Shown piece by piece: positions 34,324 through 44,174 of a stretch of 64,000 bases of DNA (positions within the stretch are counted from its first letter, which is position 1; every line of letters starts with the position of its first letter). The stretch is from assembly GCF_964030845.1 (NCBI RefSeq), contig NZ_OZ034983.1:434001-498000 (forward strand), read 5' to 3'. The DNA is from Candidatus Fukatsuia endosymbiont of Tuberolachnus salignus. GTDB lineage: Bacteria; Pseudomonadota; Gammaproteobacteria; Enterobacterales; Enterobacteriaceae. Under the pieces are notes generated by a model. The model was not told the DNA's origin. It made no database searches and saw only the letters and a program-made list of their open reading frames with translations. The translations under genes were made by a program, and so were the position numbers.

Positions 34324-36393
34324 ATGACGTGGGAACCGTTTTATTCAAAAACAAGGCCGTTACCGATGACCCTCTATTCAGAAGAAATCCCTATCCCCGC
34401 ACCGCGTTCTCTCAATCCTGCCCCCTGTCACATTTTTTCTCCGTTAATGTGGGAGCGCGAGCAATTGCCTGCCATCCTGGAACCGAGGATAGAAGCCTAT
34501 TGGCAACGTCAGGTGGCGCAAGCCAATCATCTTGCTCATCTCGATCACATAAAACGGAAGTGGCAGGCTGATCCCGAATTAGCAATACAAGCAGATTTAC
34601 GCCGTCAGCCGAAATTTATCCAGCAGCCGTTGCAGCAGCGCCTGGATTATCTGCGTCGTGAGGGCGGTGAAGCAAGAGCCAAAACCTTTTTATTGGAGGT
34701 GATTAAGCCAGTCTTGCACCGTCTTGAAACCGTGCGTAAAAAGCAGAGGACGGAGGATTATCAGCGTGTTACCTACTATCCTGCGCTACGCGTGTTATTG
34801 GATTTACCGACACTGATGCAAAAGGAAGTAAAGAATGTGGCAGCGAGGGTGGCAGGACATATGGAACTGTTTTTCTGTGCCTGCGCCGAGGTGTTACCGG
34901 ATGATAATACGGATCCGGATAAAATATTGCGACTTTATCAGCGTGTGGCCGCGGAAGCTAAACGGTTTTCTATTACACCCCCGCATTGGCACAGTTTGCG
35001 TGAGCATATCCAGCACCGTGGCAAAATGCCTTATCATCTGATCCCTGGCGCACTGGCACGGCTGTGTTGTGCTGACTGGTGGGCACGTAAACTGTGGCGG
35101 TTGCGTTGTGAATGGCGTGAGGAGCAATACCGTGCCATTTGTTTGGTGCATAAACAAGCTTCTGCCTATGTCAGCTATGATGCCTTGACCCGTAAGCGTG
35201 AGCAGGATCGCCGTGCACGGGAATTTATCCGCTCACATGAACTGGTGAATGAGGACGGGGTGACGCTGGACATGGAAAAGGTGGTTAACGCGAGTACCAG
35301 CAATCCTCACTTACGTCATCTGGAAATGATGACCACCGCCAGAGGTCTGGAAAATCTGGCAGAACAGCGTGGCGATTATGCGATGTTTTATACCCTTACC
35401 TGTCCGTCGCGCTATCACGCTACCTTATCCTGCGGTAAACCTAATCCCAAATGGGCAACCCATACGGTACGTGAAAGCAGTGATTATCTGGTCGCTCTGT
35501 TTGCGGGTGTGCGCAAAAAGATGAACAAAATGGGGCTGCGCTGGTACGGCGTGCGGGTAGCAGAGCCTCATCATGATGGTACCGTGCATTGGCATTTGCT
35601 GTGTTTTATGGCGAGAAAAGATCGGGTCGCCATTACCGCGGTGTTACGTGAATTTGCGATCCGTAGCGATCGTGAGGAGCTAGGAAAAAATATCAAACCA
35701 CGCTTTGATGTCAAGCCGGTGCTGAAGAGTAAAGGGTCGCCCACCAGTTATCTGGCGAAATACATCAGTAAAAATATGGATGGCACCGTACTGAAAAAAG
35801 TCGTTGATAAGGCGACCGATGAGCCCCTATTAAGTACCGAGACCGGTAAGCCACTTAATGAATCAGTTGAAAACGCGGTAGCCTGGGCAAGTTTGCATCG
35901 GGTACGACAATTTCAGTTTTTTGGTATTCCTTCGCGTCAAACGTACCGTGAATTGCGTTTGCTGGCCGGTCAATTGCAGCGCAAAGCAAAATCGAAAAAA
36001 AGCACGCAATTACTTGATGATAAGCCGATGGATGATGTATTGGCTGCCGCCGATGCCGGTTGTATGGCGACCTATATTATTAAGCAAGGCGGGGTATTGA
36101 TCCCACGTAAAGACCATACTGTACGTACCGCTTATATCAAATCTGAGACCCTGAATGCCTACGGTGAGCAGGGCGTGAAAATTTACGGGGTGTGGTCGCC
36201 CCGGCTGGGCATGGCGTCACGGATTTGTACCCATGTGGATACGTGGAAAAAGGTGCGTAAGGCGAAAAGTGATAAGCAGCCTGTTCATCCTGTTAATCAG
36301 GCAGAAAGTGATCTGGGGTTAGGTGTTGCCCTTCAGGACGGGGTTACCGTCCCTTGGACTCGGACTCGTGGCAATAACTGTCCCCTTGCGTGA
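34324..36393 (+). CDS. A: Replication initiator (P2 gpA), prophage B
   Basis: The 689-residue protein is nearly identical to the copy in prophage A. HUH residues His422 and His424 are in VHWHLL, and catalytic Tyr476 and Tyr480 are in YLAKY. At the C-terminus it has two GGACTC hexamers where A has three, and ends 18 residues earlier at NNCPLA. By family knowledge it nicks the phage origin and starts rolling-circle replication. A GTG codon directly precedes the ATG. Confidence 0.93.
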   Translation: MTWEPFYSKTRPLPMTLYSEEIPIPAPRSLNPAPCHIFSPLMWEREQLPAILEPRIEAYWQRQVAQANHLAHLDHIKRKWQADPELAIQADLRRQPKFIQQPLQQRLDYLRREGGEARAKTFLLEVIKPVLHRLETVRKKQRTEDYQRVTYYPALRVLLDLPTLMQKEVKNVAARVAGHMELFFCACAEVLPDDNTDPDKILRLYQRVAAEAKRFSITPPHWHSLREHIQHRGKMPYHLIPGALARLCCADWWARKLWRLRCEWREEQYRAICLVHKQASAYVSYDALTRKREQDRRAREFIRSHELVNEDGVTLDMEKVVNASTSNPHLRHLEMMTTARGLENLAEQRGDYAMFYTLTCPSRYHATLSCGKPNPKWATHTVRESSDYLVALFAGVRKKMNKMGLRWYGVRVAEPHHDGTVHWHLLCFMARKDRVAITAVLREFAIRSDREELGKNIKPRFDVKPVLKSKGSPTSYLAKYISKNMDGTVLKKVVDKATDEPLLSTETGKPLNESVENAVAWASLHRVRQFQFFGIPSRQTYRELRLLAGQLQRKAKSKKSTQLLDDKPMDDVLAAADAGCMATYIIKQGGVLIPRKDHTVRTAYIKSETLNAYGEQGVKIYGVWSPRLGMASRICTHVDTWKKVRKAKSDKQPVHPVNQAESDLGLGVALQDGVTVPWTRTRGNNCPLA

Positions 36394-36567
36394 AAAATAA
36401 TCAAAAATAAAAAGCGAGGGAAAGAGGCGGTTCCGATGAGGATTTGAGGAGGGTTAGTTATTTATCTGATTGTACAGAGGACATTTAAGATAGTAACCAG
36501 TCGGCTAAAGAGAACAGAGTGACTTCATCTATTGACGTCATAGAAATCAATCCCTATTATTGACCAA

Positions 36568-36846
36568 TTGACTTCATTCAGTGAATCCATTGTGAGAAAA
36601 AAACAGGCAGAAACACTAAAAAAAGTATTAAGAAAGCCACCCTCTTCAAATATCAAATGGGCTGATATTGAATCATTGATCGTAGCACTGGGTGGAGAAG
36701 TCAAAGAAGGAAACGGTTCAAGAGTCCGATTCCTTCTAAAGGGGAGTATCGCACGGTTTCACCGTCCACACCCCTCACCAGATACAGATAAAGGCGCATT
36801 GGTAAGTCTACGTGAATGGTTAGAAAGTATAGGAATTAAACAATGA
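36568..36846 (+). CDS. hicA: HicA-like toxin
   Basis: The frame encodes 92 residues from a TTG, or 84 from a GTG at 36592. The C-terminal 55 residues (IESLIVALGGEVKEGNGSR ... ARFHRPHPSP ... VSLREWLESIGI) fit the HicA family, a small dsRBD-like mRNA-cleaving toxin. The usual catalytic His is not obvious by position; candidates are in FHRPH. It overlaps hicB by four bases. Confidence 0.8.
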   Translation: MTSFSESIVRKKQAETLKKVLRKPPSSNIKWADIESLIVALGGEVKEGNGSRVRFLLKGSIARFHRPHPSPDTDKGALVSLREWLESIGIKQ

Positions 36847-37208
36847 ATAAAACAATGACAAACACGCTCAATACTATGGTAGTAGCCGGACAACCCGCTA
36901 CTATCGCTTACATACCTGAAATGGGTATGTTTCGCGGTAAGTTTTTAGGTTTATCAGGCTATTGTGATTTTATGTCTGATAGCATAGAGGGGTTGAAAAA
37001 AGAGGGAGAAGTTTCTCTCAATGGCTATCTGGAGGATTGTAAAGAACACAACATCGCTCCATTTGCTACAACAGAGAAGGTAAAAACCTTTACATTGCGT
37101 TACCCTGAGTCATTGGGAGAACGTCTAGCAGGTGCAGCATCTGAACGACAAGTATCCGTTAATACTTTTATCCTTGAAACCCTGAATGAGCGTATCAAGC
37201 ATGCTTAA
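36843..37208 (+). CDS. hicB: HicB antitoxin
   Basis: The 121-residue protein has the HicB partial RNase H-like fold at its N-terminus (ATIAYIPEMGMFRGKFLGLS, with GYLEDCKEHN). Its C-terminal DNA-binding segment FTLRYPESLGERLAGAASER looks like a ribbon-helix-helix. It neutralises HicA and probably represses the operon. The pair occupies the cos-proximal cargo slot that holds fic in prophage A. Confidence 0.88.
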   Translation: MNKTMTNTLNTMVVAGQPATIAYIPEMGMFRGKFLGLSGYCDFMSDSIEGLKKEGEVSLNGYLEDCKEHNIAPFATTEKVKTFTLRYPESLGERLAGAASERQVSVNTFILETLNERIKHA

Positions 37209-37614
37209 TTTTTCTTCGTTTAGATCGAAGGAGCAACATATTATTACTACGGATTTAAGTGATTTTGAGAGCATTACCTGAAAACGACAGTAGGTTAAAC
37301 CGGTTAAAGAAAGAGCATTAATCATATCGATCGATATGTATTTTACATTTATTAATAAAATGACTTAAAAATCTAATAGATATAAATTTAGATACAATTG
37401 CCTTAGGCGCATTCCCTGCTATAAATCGTTACAATGCTGTCCTTTAAATTTATATAAAAGGTTTTTGCATTATGAGGTTAGGTTCTGAAAACATTCCTTT
37501 TAACGAAACAAGTTTTTCCACCAACTACAATTCTGAGCAACAGGTAGTTATTTCCGTAGAACCTCCGTATGTGGATATGATACGTGCGGAAAACCTCTAA
37601 AAGACACTGACCGT

Positions 37615-38163
37615 TTGATAAAAATAGCACAATCCATCATAGACACCCCTGATTCGTCTTTTGTCAAAATAAACTGTGAAGTTCATAACCTCTCTGCAGA
37701 TGACTTGGTAATAATACTTAATGCAGTAGAAATGAGCGAACTGTCCTTAACAGAACTGACATTGGATCTTGGATTGGGTGGGACTCTGACGATAGACGAT
37801 AAGCATGTCGATTGCCTAGAAAAAATAAGCCTACAATTCCCGGGGCTGGATGTATCCATTATTCATCCTCAACCAACTATTTGTGATAAGAAAAAAGTGA
37901 GCATAAATGGTATAACCAAATCAGCCTACGAAAGATTAGGAATTTTAGGCATGAAAACTGAGCAGGTAATGCCACCTGCTAGCACCGAGTTCGTTCCAGT
38001 CATAAATTTGCAAAATATAACAGGGGGTCAAGCTAGTCAGGCTGTATCATTAAATGCACCAGATAAATCTAGTGGTTTTTCTAACGTCTGCTACGTAACT
38101 TCTGGGATGTTAGGTACGTTAAGTGTGCTTGCATTAGGTGCGTTCGCTCTTACTTATGCTTGA
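37615..38163 (+). CDS. Unknown cargo protein with C-terminal membrane segment
   Basis: The 182-residue frame opens at a TTG (IKIAQSIIDTPDSSFVKINC) and ends with a hydrophobic segment (VTSGMLGTLSVLALGAFALTY). No family is recognised. A separate 42-codon frame with a proper ATG (37472-37600, MRLGSENIPFNETSFSTNYN) ends 15 bases upstream in another phase. The open frame of the main protein extends back into it, so the two may be one gene broken by a frameshift. The mild polar N-terminus would fit a secreted protein, but that is speculation. Confidence 0.45.
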   Translation: MIKIAQSIIDTPDSSFVKINCEVHNLSADDLVIILNAVEMSELSLTELTLDLGLGGTLTIDDKHVDCLEKISLQFPGLDVSIIHPQPTICDKKKVSINGITKSAYERLGILGMKTEQVMPPASTEFVPVINLQNITGGQASQAVSLNAPDKSSGFSNVCYVTSGMLGTLSVLALGAFALTYA

Positions 38164-38350
38164 ACATATTTTGTATCGCTACAAAATATAAATGATTAAA
38201 AACACATCAATAAATGTTCCTCCTACACAGAGAACAACTATCACTTGCACGCGCATCAGAAGCTCTCATGCCCGACGCATGTAGAAAAACACATTTTCTG
38301 CGATCAAAACGCAATGATCCCCCTCAATTTGCCACAAAATGAAGGCGGCC

Positions 38351-38388
38351 ATGCTCTTCAACTACGAAAGCGGGTGCTCCCCGCGCCC
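38351..38388. other. Candidate cos site, prophage B
   Basis: This is the inverted copy of the 38-bp block at 6667-6704, with two mismatches, again just beyond the 3' end of Q. It is conserved although cargo DNA on its other side differs between the prophages. The rest of 38164-38521 holds no gene. Confidence 0.55.
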
Positions 38389-38521
38389 TCGGTCTGGGTA
38401 TGTAATAATCAACTTTTTCATGCGTCTGTTGATCCATCATAAAACCTGTTCTAGCTTGGATTTTAGCCTTAAATAAGGCTGCAAAAAAACGTGCAGATTG
38501 ATGCAGTCTAGACTTGCACTT

Positions 38522-39526
38522 TTACACCGACGGTTTTTCGACTAATTCATAGGGTTTAAAACGGATCACCTCCTCGCCCAGCCAGTCATTAATTTCACTC
38601 AGTCGCTCTTGCAATGGTGCCAATTCATTGATGGCAAACACCCGTGCCGCTTTTTCGATATCACCAAAACCGCCGGTATTGTGCGGTAAAATGCCCATCA
38701 GTTGCGGTGGTACCCGCTGTGCCGCTAATTGATCATCACGGGTCACATTTTTAATGTTGATAAATTCATCTTTGGCTGCCACCTCTGCCAAGGGGATCAG
38801 TTGCAACCCGTCTTTTTTACCGCCCGGGGCATACATAAATAAATTACGAAAATTCCCCGGGCCTTTTGAGTCCTTCAACGCCTGCCGTAAGCGGTCAATG
38901 TCCTCCTGTTTATGCGCCGCATCGTTCATGTACAAAATAAAACCGGCATGACTGCCATTGAGATAATACTTACGCCGAAACAGTGTCGCGGCTTCATTCA
39001 GCCAGGTTGAATTCAGTGCCGCCAGATAATCCGGTACACCGTAAATTTCCTGATTAATATCTGGATCGAGCAGGTGAAAGACGCTATTTTCAGCAAATAA
39101 ATGCGGCGCTGCCCAGGATTGCACATACCAATGGGTGCCCGCTTCAACGCCGCAGCGGGTATATTTTGCCGGACTGGGCACCAGTTTTAGTACCCCGCCC
39201 AAACGATTAGTGCGCACTTCTAAAAACGCATTGGCAAACACCAAAAAATCCAACGCATAGCGGCTAAAATCTTGCTTAGATAACCAGCGATGCGGTTGAA
39301 ACAGACTCACCAGCAAATTACGCTTCATATAAATCGGTGAACTGTGGTGCACGGCGGCACGAAAGGATTTTGCCAGCCCATGAAACGACACCGGTGGTTC
39401 ATACCAGTGGTCAACAACGGCACACTCCAGATAATCCAGCATATCCCGCTGATCGAGCATCGGCACCGGGTCGCCAAAGGTAAACGCCTCTACCCGCTGC
39501 ATCGTATTCTGTTTCCTATTAGCCAT
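38522..39526 (-). CDS. Q: Portal protein (P2 gpQ), prophage B
   Basis: The 334-residue portal protein is nearly identical to that of prophage A from FTFGDP onward but has a different, shorter N-terminus (MANRKQNTMQRVEA), which resembles P2 Q better. It forms the dodecameric connector at the capsid vertex. The ATG overlaps the stop of P. Confidence 0.94.
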   Translation of the reverse strand: MANRKQNTMQRVEAFTFGDPVPMLDQRDMLDYLECAVVDHWYEPPVSFHGLAKSFRAAVHHSSPIYMKRNLLVSLFQPHRWLSKQDFSRYALDFLVFANAFLEVRTNRLGGVLKLVPSPAKYTRCGVEAGTHWYVQSWAAPHLFAENSVFHLLDPDINQEIYGVPDYLAALNSTWLNEAATLFRRKYYLNGSHAGFILYMNDAAHKQEDIDRLRQALKDSKGPGNFRNLFMYAPGGKKDGLQLIPLAEVAAKDEFINIKNVTRDDQLAAQRVPPQLMGILPHNTGGFGDIEKAARVFAINELAPLQERLSEINDWLGEEVIRFKPYELVEKPSV

Positions 39527-41289
39527 TAAAATGGCTCCATAAAACTGCTGTTATTGACAGTGATACCGGCCAGCGGTTCATTAAACAGGGCGTGCATAAT
39601 CGCCCAGGCAACATCGCCATGACTGGTGCCCTCGGCGCGGTTGGTGACATAGGTGGCACGCTGACCACTGGCGCTCAAGGTTTTGCGGATCGACATAAAC
39701 GCCTTGGCGATATCCATCGCACCGGCATCAAATTCCAGCCTGCCCGAGGTGATCACATCCTTGGCCTTATAAATCAGATCGGTTTTCATCTCGACGGTAT
39801 AATGAATGGCCTGCACGGCGGGGAAAAATTGCCTGACCAGCTGGGTCACAGACCGCCCCAGGCCGGTATCATCAATGCCGATATAGCTCACGTTATAGCG
39901 CTCAGTCAGTGTCTGGATATGCCGTGCCTGCTCGGAAAAATCCATACCGTGCCATTGAAAACGTTCCAGCACGCGAAATTTCCCGCCTGCCACCTTGGGC
40001 GGCGCCATCACCGCACAGCCCGAGGCATCACCGGTACTAGCCGGATCGTAGCCAATCCACACCGGTTGATACCCATAAGGTCGCGTTGCCAGTAATTTCA
40101 CATCCGGCCACTGCTCCCAGCTGTCGACCATACAACGTTGCATCTCCTTCATCGGAAATACCGATTGCGCATCGTCGATAAACTGACACATAAACAGATT
40201 ATCAAAATCGTCATCACTGTTCTCACGCCGCAATTGCGCGATATCAAAGCGATCACAGCCACCGGCCAGCGCATCCTCAAGGGTCACAATCTGCTTGTAC
40301 TGCCCGTCTGCACACAGTGCCCCCGCGGCCAAATGCGGATAACTGGTATCGACCTCAATGCGTTGATTTTTCTCGCGTCCCTGATTAAACAAGGTGCCAT
40401 TCCAGAACGGATAGGCTTCATGATTGACACTCGAGGGCGTGGAAAAATAGGTTTGCCGATACCGTTTTTGTGATGCCATGCCCGAGGCCGCACGACGTAA
40501 CTTCTTAAAACCGGGGATCCAAAAATACTCATCGACATACAAACACCCGGACCGCCCCTGCGCGGTATTGGTATTGGTGCCTAAAAAATGCAATTCGGCC
40601 CCATTGGGCAAACAAATCGGATCACCGCGCAGTTCTACGCCCACTTCGGCGGCGAAATCGACGATATAATGTTTAAATTGATGGGCTTGCGCCTTCGAAG
40701 CAGAAATAAACATCTGATTACGTGCGGTGGTCAACGCATCAAGCAAGGCTTCACGGGCAAAATAAAACGTCGCCCCGATTTGCCGCGATTTCAGCAGATT
40801 ACGCAGGCGAAAACGATCATCCAAACCCGCCTGATACCACGCACGCTGATAAGCAAACAAGGACGCTTGAAATAAGGTCGCCAGCTGGCTAATCTGCTCG
40901 TCTGAAAAAACATTTTTCACCGACACCTTACGTTTTCCTCGCGGGAGCGCTGCCCGGTTCGGATCCAGATCGGCTTCATTGCCCCCATTATTGTATTTGC
41001 CGATACGGGCATGCCGTTCTGCCTGACGCCCCAGGGCATCCAACTCTTTGAAATCACGCCCACTCTTTGCCTCGATAGCCACCAACTGACAATAGCGTGT
41101 GGCGGTAGTGAGTTGCATCTTTTCCAACACACCATATTGATCCCACTGGTCACGACGTTTCCAACTGTGTAGCGTCGTTGCCTTGATGCCTAAGATTTCA
41201 GCGATACGCGCCACCTGTAGCCCCTGCCAATACAAATACATGGCTTGACGGCGCGGATCTAACTCCCTCGTCAGGGTGATGTTATCCAT
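39526..41289 (-). CDS. P: Terminase large subunit (P2 gpP), prophage B
   Basis: The 587-residue packaging ATPase has the Walker A-like KSRQIGAT, Walker B CLYVDEY and nuclease-fold GYDPASTGD at the same places as in prophage A. The few differences cluster near residues 306-340 (TSYPHLAAGALCADGQ against VSYPRLAAGALCEDGQ). The reading frame is intact. Confidence 0.95.
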   Translation of the reverse strand: MDNITLTRELDPRRQAMYLYWQGLQVARIAEILGIKATTLHSWKRRDQWDQYGVLEKMQLTTATRYCQLVAIEAKSGRDFKELDALGRQAERHARIGKYNNGGNEADLDPNRAALPRGKRKVSVKNVFSDEQISQLATLFQASLFAYQRAWYQAGLDDRFRLRNLLKSRQIGATFYFAREALLDALTTARNQMFISASKAQAHQFKHYIVDFAAEVGVELRGDPICLPNGAELHFLGTNTNTAQGRSGCLYVDEYFWIPGFKKLRRAASGMASQKRYRQTYFSTPSSVNHEAYPFWNGTLFNQGREKNQRIEVDTSYPHLAAGALCADGQYKQIVTLEDALAGGCDRFDIAQLRRENSDDDFDNLFMCQFIDDAQSVFPMKEMQRCMVDSWEQWPDVKLLATRPYGYQPVWIGYDPASTGDASGCAVMAPPKVAGGKFRVLERFQWHGMDFSEQARHIQTLTERYNVSYIGIDDTGLGRSVTQLVRQFFPAVQAIHYTVEMKTDLIYKAKDVITSGRLEFDAGAMDIAKAFMSIRKTLSASGQRATYVTNRAEGTSHGDVAWAIMHALFNEPLAGITVNNSSFMEPF

Positions 41290-41362
41290 GCAAAAATAAC
41301 CTTAATTGAATCAGATCCCGCAAGGCTACCGTGCAACCCCCCCTCCCTCTCTCGCGACGCGC

Positions 41363-41380
41363 TGTGCTAGCACTGAAACA
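41363..41380. promoter_or_regulatory. Candidate Ogr/Delta site in O/P region (B)
   Basis: The TGT-N12-ACA pattern is identical to that of prophage A (3636-3653), in the divergent O/P gap. The ogr gene itself is not in this window, since the distal late region of prophage B is missing. Confidence 0.6.
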
Positions 41381-41452
41381 ACAGCGACGGATTGTTCACG
41401 TGCGCTCGGCTCGCCATCCTAGACCCCATCATTGTTAACCGGAGCCAACAGC

Positions 41453-42268
41453 ATGGCAAAATCCACCTTTTTCCGCGCCGCCGTTGAGGGAGCGACCAGT
41501 GACGGGCGCAGCATTTCACGGCAACACCTTATTGAAATGGCGGAAAGTTATAACCCGTCCTATCGCGGCGCACGTGCCAATCTGGAACACATCAAAAGCC
41601 TGTTACCGGATAGCCCGTTTCGTGCTTATGGCGATATCGTCGCAACAAAATATGAAGAAATTAGCGCCGGCCCGCTTAAAGGAAAAATCGCCTTACTGGT
41701 TCAGGTAGATGCGACCGAGGAACTGGTCAAACTGCGAGAAAATCGGCAAAAGGTGTACACCAGCATTGAATACGTGCTCAAATTCGCCGATACCGGTAAA
41801 GCTTACCTGACTGGCATCGCCTTCACCGACAACCCGGCATCCTTGGGCGCTGAAATGCTCACCTTCTGTGCTAACAGTCAACATAACCCGCTGGCATCAC
41901 GTAAAAGCCAGGCAGAGGCGCTGTTTAGCGCAGCGGAAGAAATCACGCTGGAATTTGAAACCGAACAAAAACCGGCGCTGTTTCACAGCGTCAAAGCCCT
42001 GTTTGGCAAAAAACACCTCAGCGATGACGCACGTTTCACGGATATCCATCAGGCGGTCTCCCTGATAGCCGAGCATCAGCAACAGCTAGCCGAAAAATGT
42101 GCTCACTTAACAGCGCTAGAAAGCACTGTCACGGCATTACAGGCCGCGCATCAGACAACACAACAAAGCGTGACCACACTCACTGCCCAGTTAACTCACG
42201 CGGATCGCAGTACCCACTCACGCCCCCTGACCACGGGTGCCAACCCAACTCACCTGACGGATTGCTAA
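41453..42268 (+). CDS. O: Capsid scaffold/protease (P2 gpO), prophage B
   Basis: The 271-residue protein appears identical to that of prophage A, with the triad Asp17, His46 and Ser104. GGAG lies nine bases before the ATG. It is the first gene of the head operon O-N-M-L. Confidence 0.93.
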   Translation: MAKSTFFRAAVEGATSDGRSISRQHLIEMAESYNPSYRGARANLEHIKSLLPDSPFRAYGDIVATKYEEISAGPLKGKIALLVQVDATEELVKLRENRQKVYTSIEYVLKFADTGKAYLTGIAFTDNPASLGAEMLTFCANSQHNPLASRKSQAEALFSAAEEITLEFETEQKPALFHSVKALFGKKHLSDDARFTDIHQAVSLIAEHQQQLAEKCAHLTALESTVTALQAAHQTTQQSVTTLTAQLTHADRSTHSRPLTTGANPTHLTDC

Positions 42269-42269
42269 C

Positions 42270-43325
42270 ATGAAAAAACACACCCGCAGCCAATTTAACC
42301 AATATATTCATCAGGTCGTCACGCTCAACGGATTGGAAAACCCCGCCGATATCGCCGCAAAATTCACCGTCGAACCGTCGATTGCACAAAGACTGGAAGC
42401 CAAACAACAGGAAAGCAGCAGTTTTTTATCAAAAATCAACCTGTTTCCGGTGGATGAACAAACCGGCGAAAAAGTGGGCTTAGGGATTGAACGTCCGATC
42501 GCCAGTACCACGCAGACTAGCGAAAAAGAACGCAGCCCTGCCGATCCCACTAGCCTGGACAACCACCCCTACCGCTGCACACAAACCAACTTTGATACCG
42601 CTCTCAGCTATCAAAAGCTGGACATGTGGGCAAAATTCCCCCACTTTCAACCGCTGATCCGTGACACGCTGGTTAAACGGCAAGCCTTAGATCGCATCAT
42701 GATTGGCTTTAACGGCATCAAACGGGAAGCCACCTCCAATGCGACCCAAAATCCGTTGTTGCAAGATGTCAATATCGGCTGGTTACAGCATATCCGCGCC
42801 CAGGCCGCCTCACAGGTGATGAATAAAATCATCAATGCACAAGGGGCGGTGACGTCAGACACCATCCGCATCGGTCAAGGCGGGGATTTTGCCAATCTGG
42901 ATGCACTGGTGATGAATGCGGTCGATGAACTGATTGAAACATGGTTTCAGGATGATACCGAACTGGTGGTGATTTGCGGTCGTGCGTTATTGGCGGATAA
43001 ATATTTTCCGATTATCAACCAGAACCAAGCCAACAGCGAAAGCCTGGCAGCCGATCTGATCATCAGCCAAAAACGGATCGGCGGCCTACCCGCTGTCCGC
43101 GCACCTTACTTCCCGGCTAACGCGCTGTTAATTACCCGTCTGGATAACCTGTCGATTTACTGGCAGGAAGGGACGCGCCGTCGCGCGATCATTGACAACC
43201 CGAAACGTGATCGGGTGGAAAATTTTGAATCAGTCAATGAAGCCTACGTGGTGGAAGATTACGGCTGCACCGCACTGATTGAAAATATCGTCATTGGCGA
43301 CATCACGCCGCCAGCCGAGGATTAA
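42270..43325 (+). CDS. N: Major capsid protein (P2 gpN), prophage B
   Basis: The 351-residue capsid precursor is identical to prophage A except for Leu to Pro four residues from the end. It starts one base after the O stop codon. Confidence 0.95.
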   Translation: MKKHTRSQFNQYIHQVVTLNGLENPADIAAKFTVEPSIAQRLEAKQQESSSFLSKINLFPVDEQTGEKVGLGIERPIASTTQTSEKERSPADPTSLDNHPYRCTQTNFDTALSYQKLDMWAKFPHFQPLIRDTLVKRQALDRIMIGFNGIKREATSNATQNPLLQDVNIGWLQHIRAQAASQVMNKIINAQGAVTSDTIRIGQGGDFANLDALVMNAVDELIETWFQDDTELVVICGRALLADKYFPIINQNQANSESLAADLIISQKRIGGLPAVRAPYFPANALLITRLDNLSIYWQEGTRRRAIIDNPKRDRVENFESVNEAYVVEDYGCTALIENIVIGDITPPAED

Positions 43326-43331
43326 CACACC

Positions 43332-43986
43332 ATGAGCAATCCTGTCCGCCGCCATAAACAGTTTGTTGCGGCCCAGCAAGCGGCCTCATCGCGTGATGAC
43401 GGCAGGACTGCGCCATGCCAGCACCTACGAATTACTATTATTCAAATTGCAGCAAGATTTATTGCACTTAAAAAGCATGGCCTCGATCAGTCGTAAAGCC
43501 GAGGTCAAACGCCGCTTGTTACCGACCTACAGCCCGTGGGTAGCAGGAGTACTGGCTAAGGGCACAGGCACGCAAGATGCGATCCTGATGCGCATGCTGA
43601 TTTGGCAACTGGATGTCGGCGATCTCACCCGTGCCCTCGACATTGCTGACTACGCTATCAAACACGATCTGGCTACACCGGACAGTTTCCAGCGTTCCAC
43701 GGCTTGTTTAATCGCCGAAGAAGTGGCGGCACTAGCCAGCCAAACGCTGCTGAAAAAACGCCCGCTTGATACGGCCCAGTTGCTGCGTGCGCAACACATT
43801 TTACGGGGGCAAGACATGCCCGATCCGGTCAAAGCCCGTCTGCATAAAATGGTCGGTTACGCCCTGCGTCAAGATGGGAAATATGAACCCGCCTGTCTCC
43901 ATTTAAAGCAGGCACTCACCCTGGACAGCTGCAGTGGGGTCAAAACCGACATCAAACAGCTTGAAAAATTACTTCAGGCTGCTTAA
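43332..43986 (+). pseudogene. M: Terminase small subunit gene M, frameshifted (B)
   Basis: The proper ATG starts MSNPVRRHKQFVAAQQAASS as in prophage A. An extra base in GTGATGACGG (A has GTGAGACGG) at about 43399 shifts the frame after codon 21. The downstream frame continues as AGLRHASTYELLLFKLQQDL to the normal end. Without the N-terminal start the product could only begin at an internal codon. Because the rest is well conserved, the mutation is recent. It would disable packaging by prophage B. Confidence 0.85.
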
Positions 43987-44174
43987 CCCCATACCCAACG
44001 GCCGGGCGGCACGGGCAATTGACAGGACAAATGTATTGCTATCAATGCGTCCGTTCACCGCCCTTTTAATCGAGTGATTTAGATGTTCAGAGCACATCAA
44101 GACTGCCGAATGAAGAACGGAGGGAGGGCAGGAGTGAATCTGACACCTTTTCAACATGATAGGAGAAACATCAG

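Noticed and set aside
43363..43986. Shortened M protein as an intact gene
   Set aside because: The conserved P2 start and first 21 codons lie upstream in another frame, so the short frame reflects a one-base insertion.
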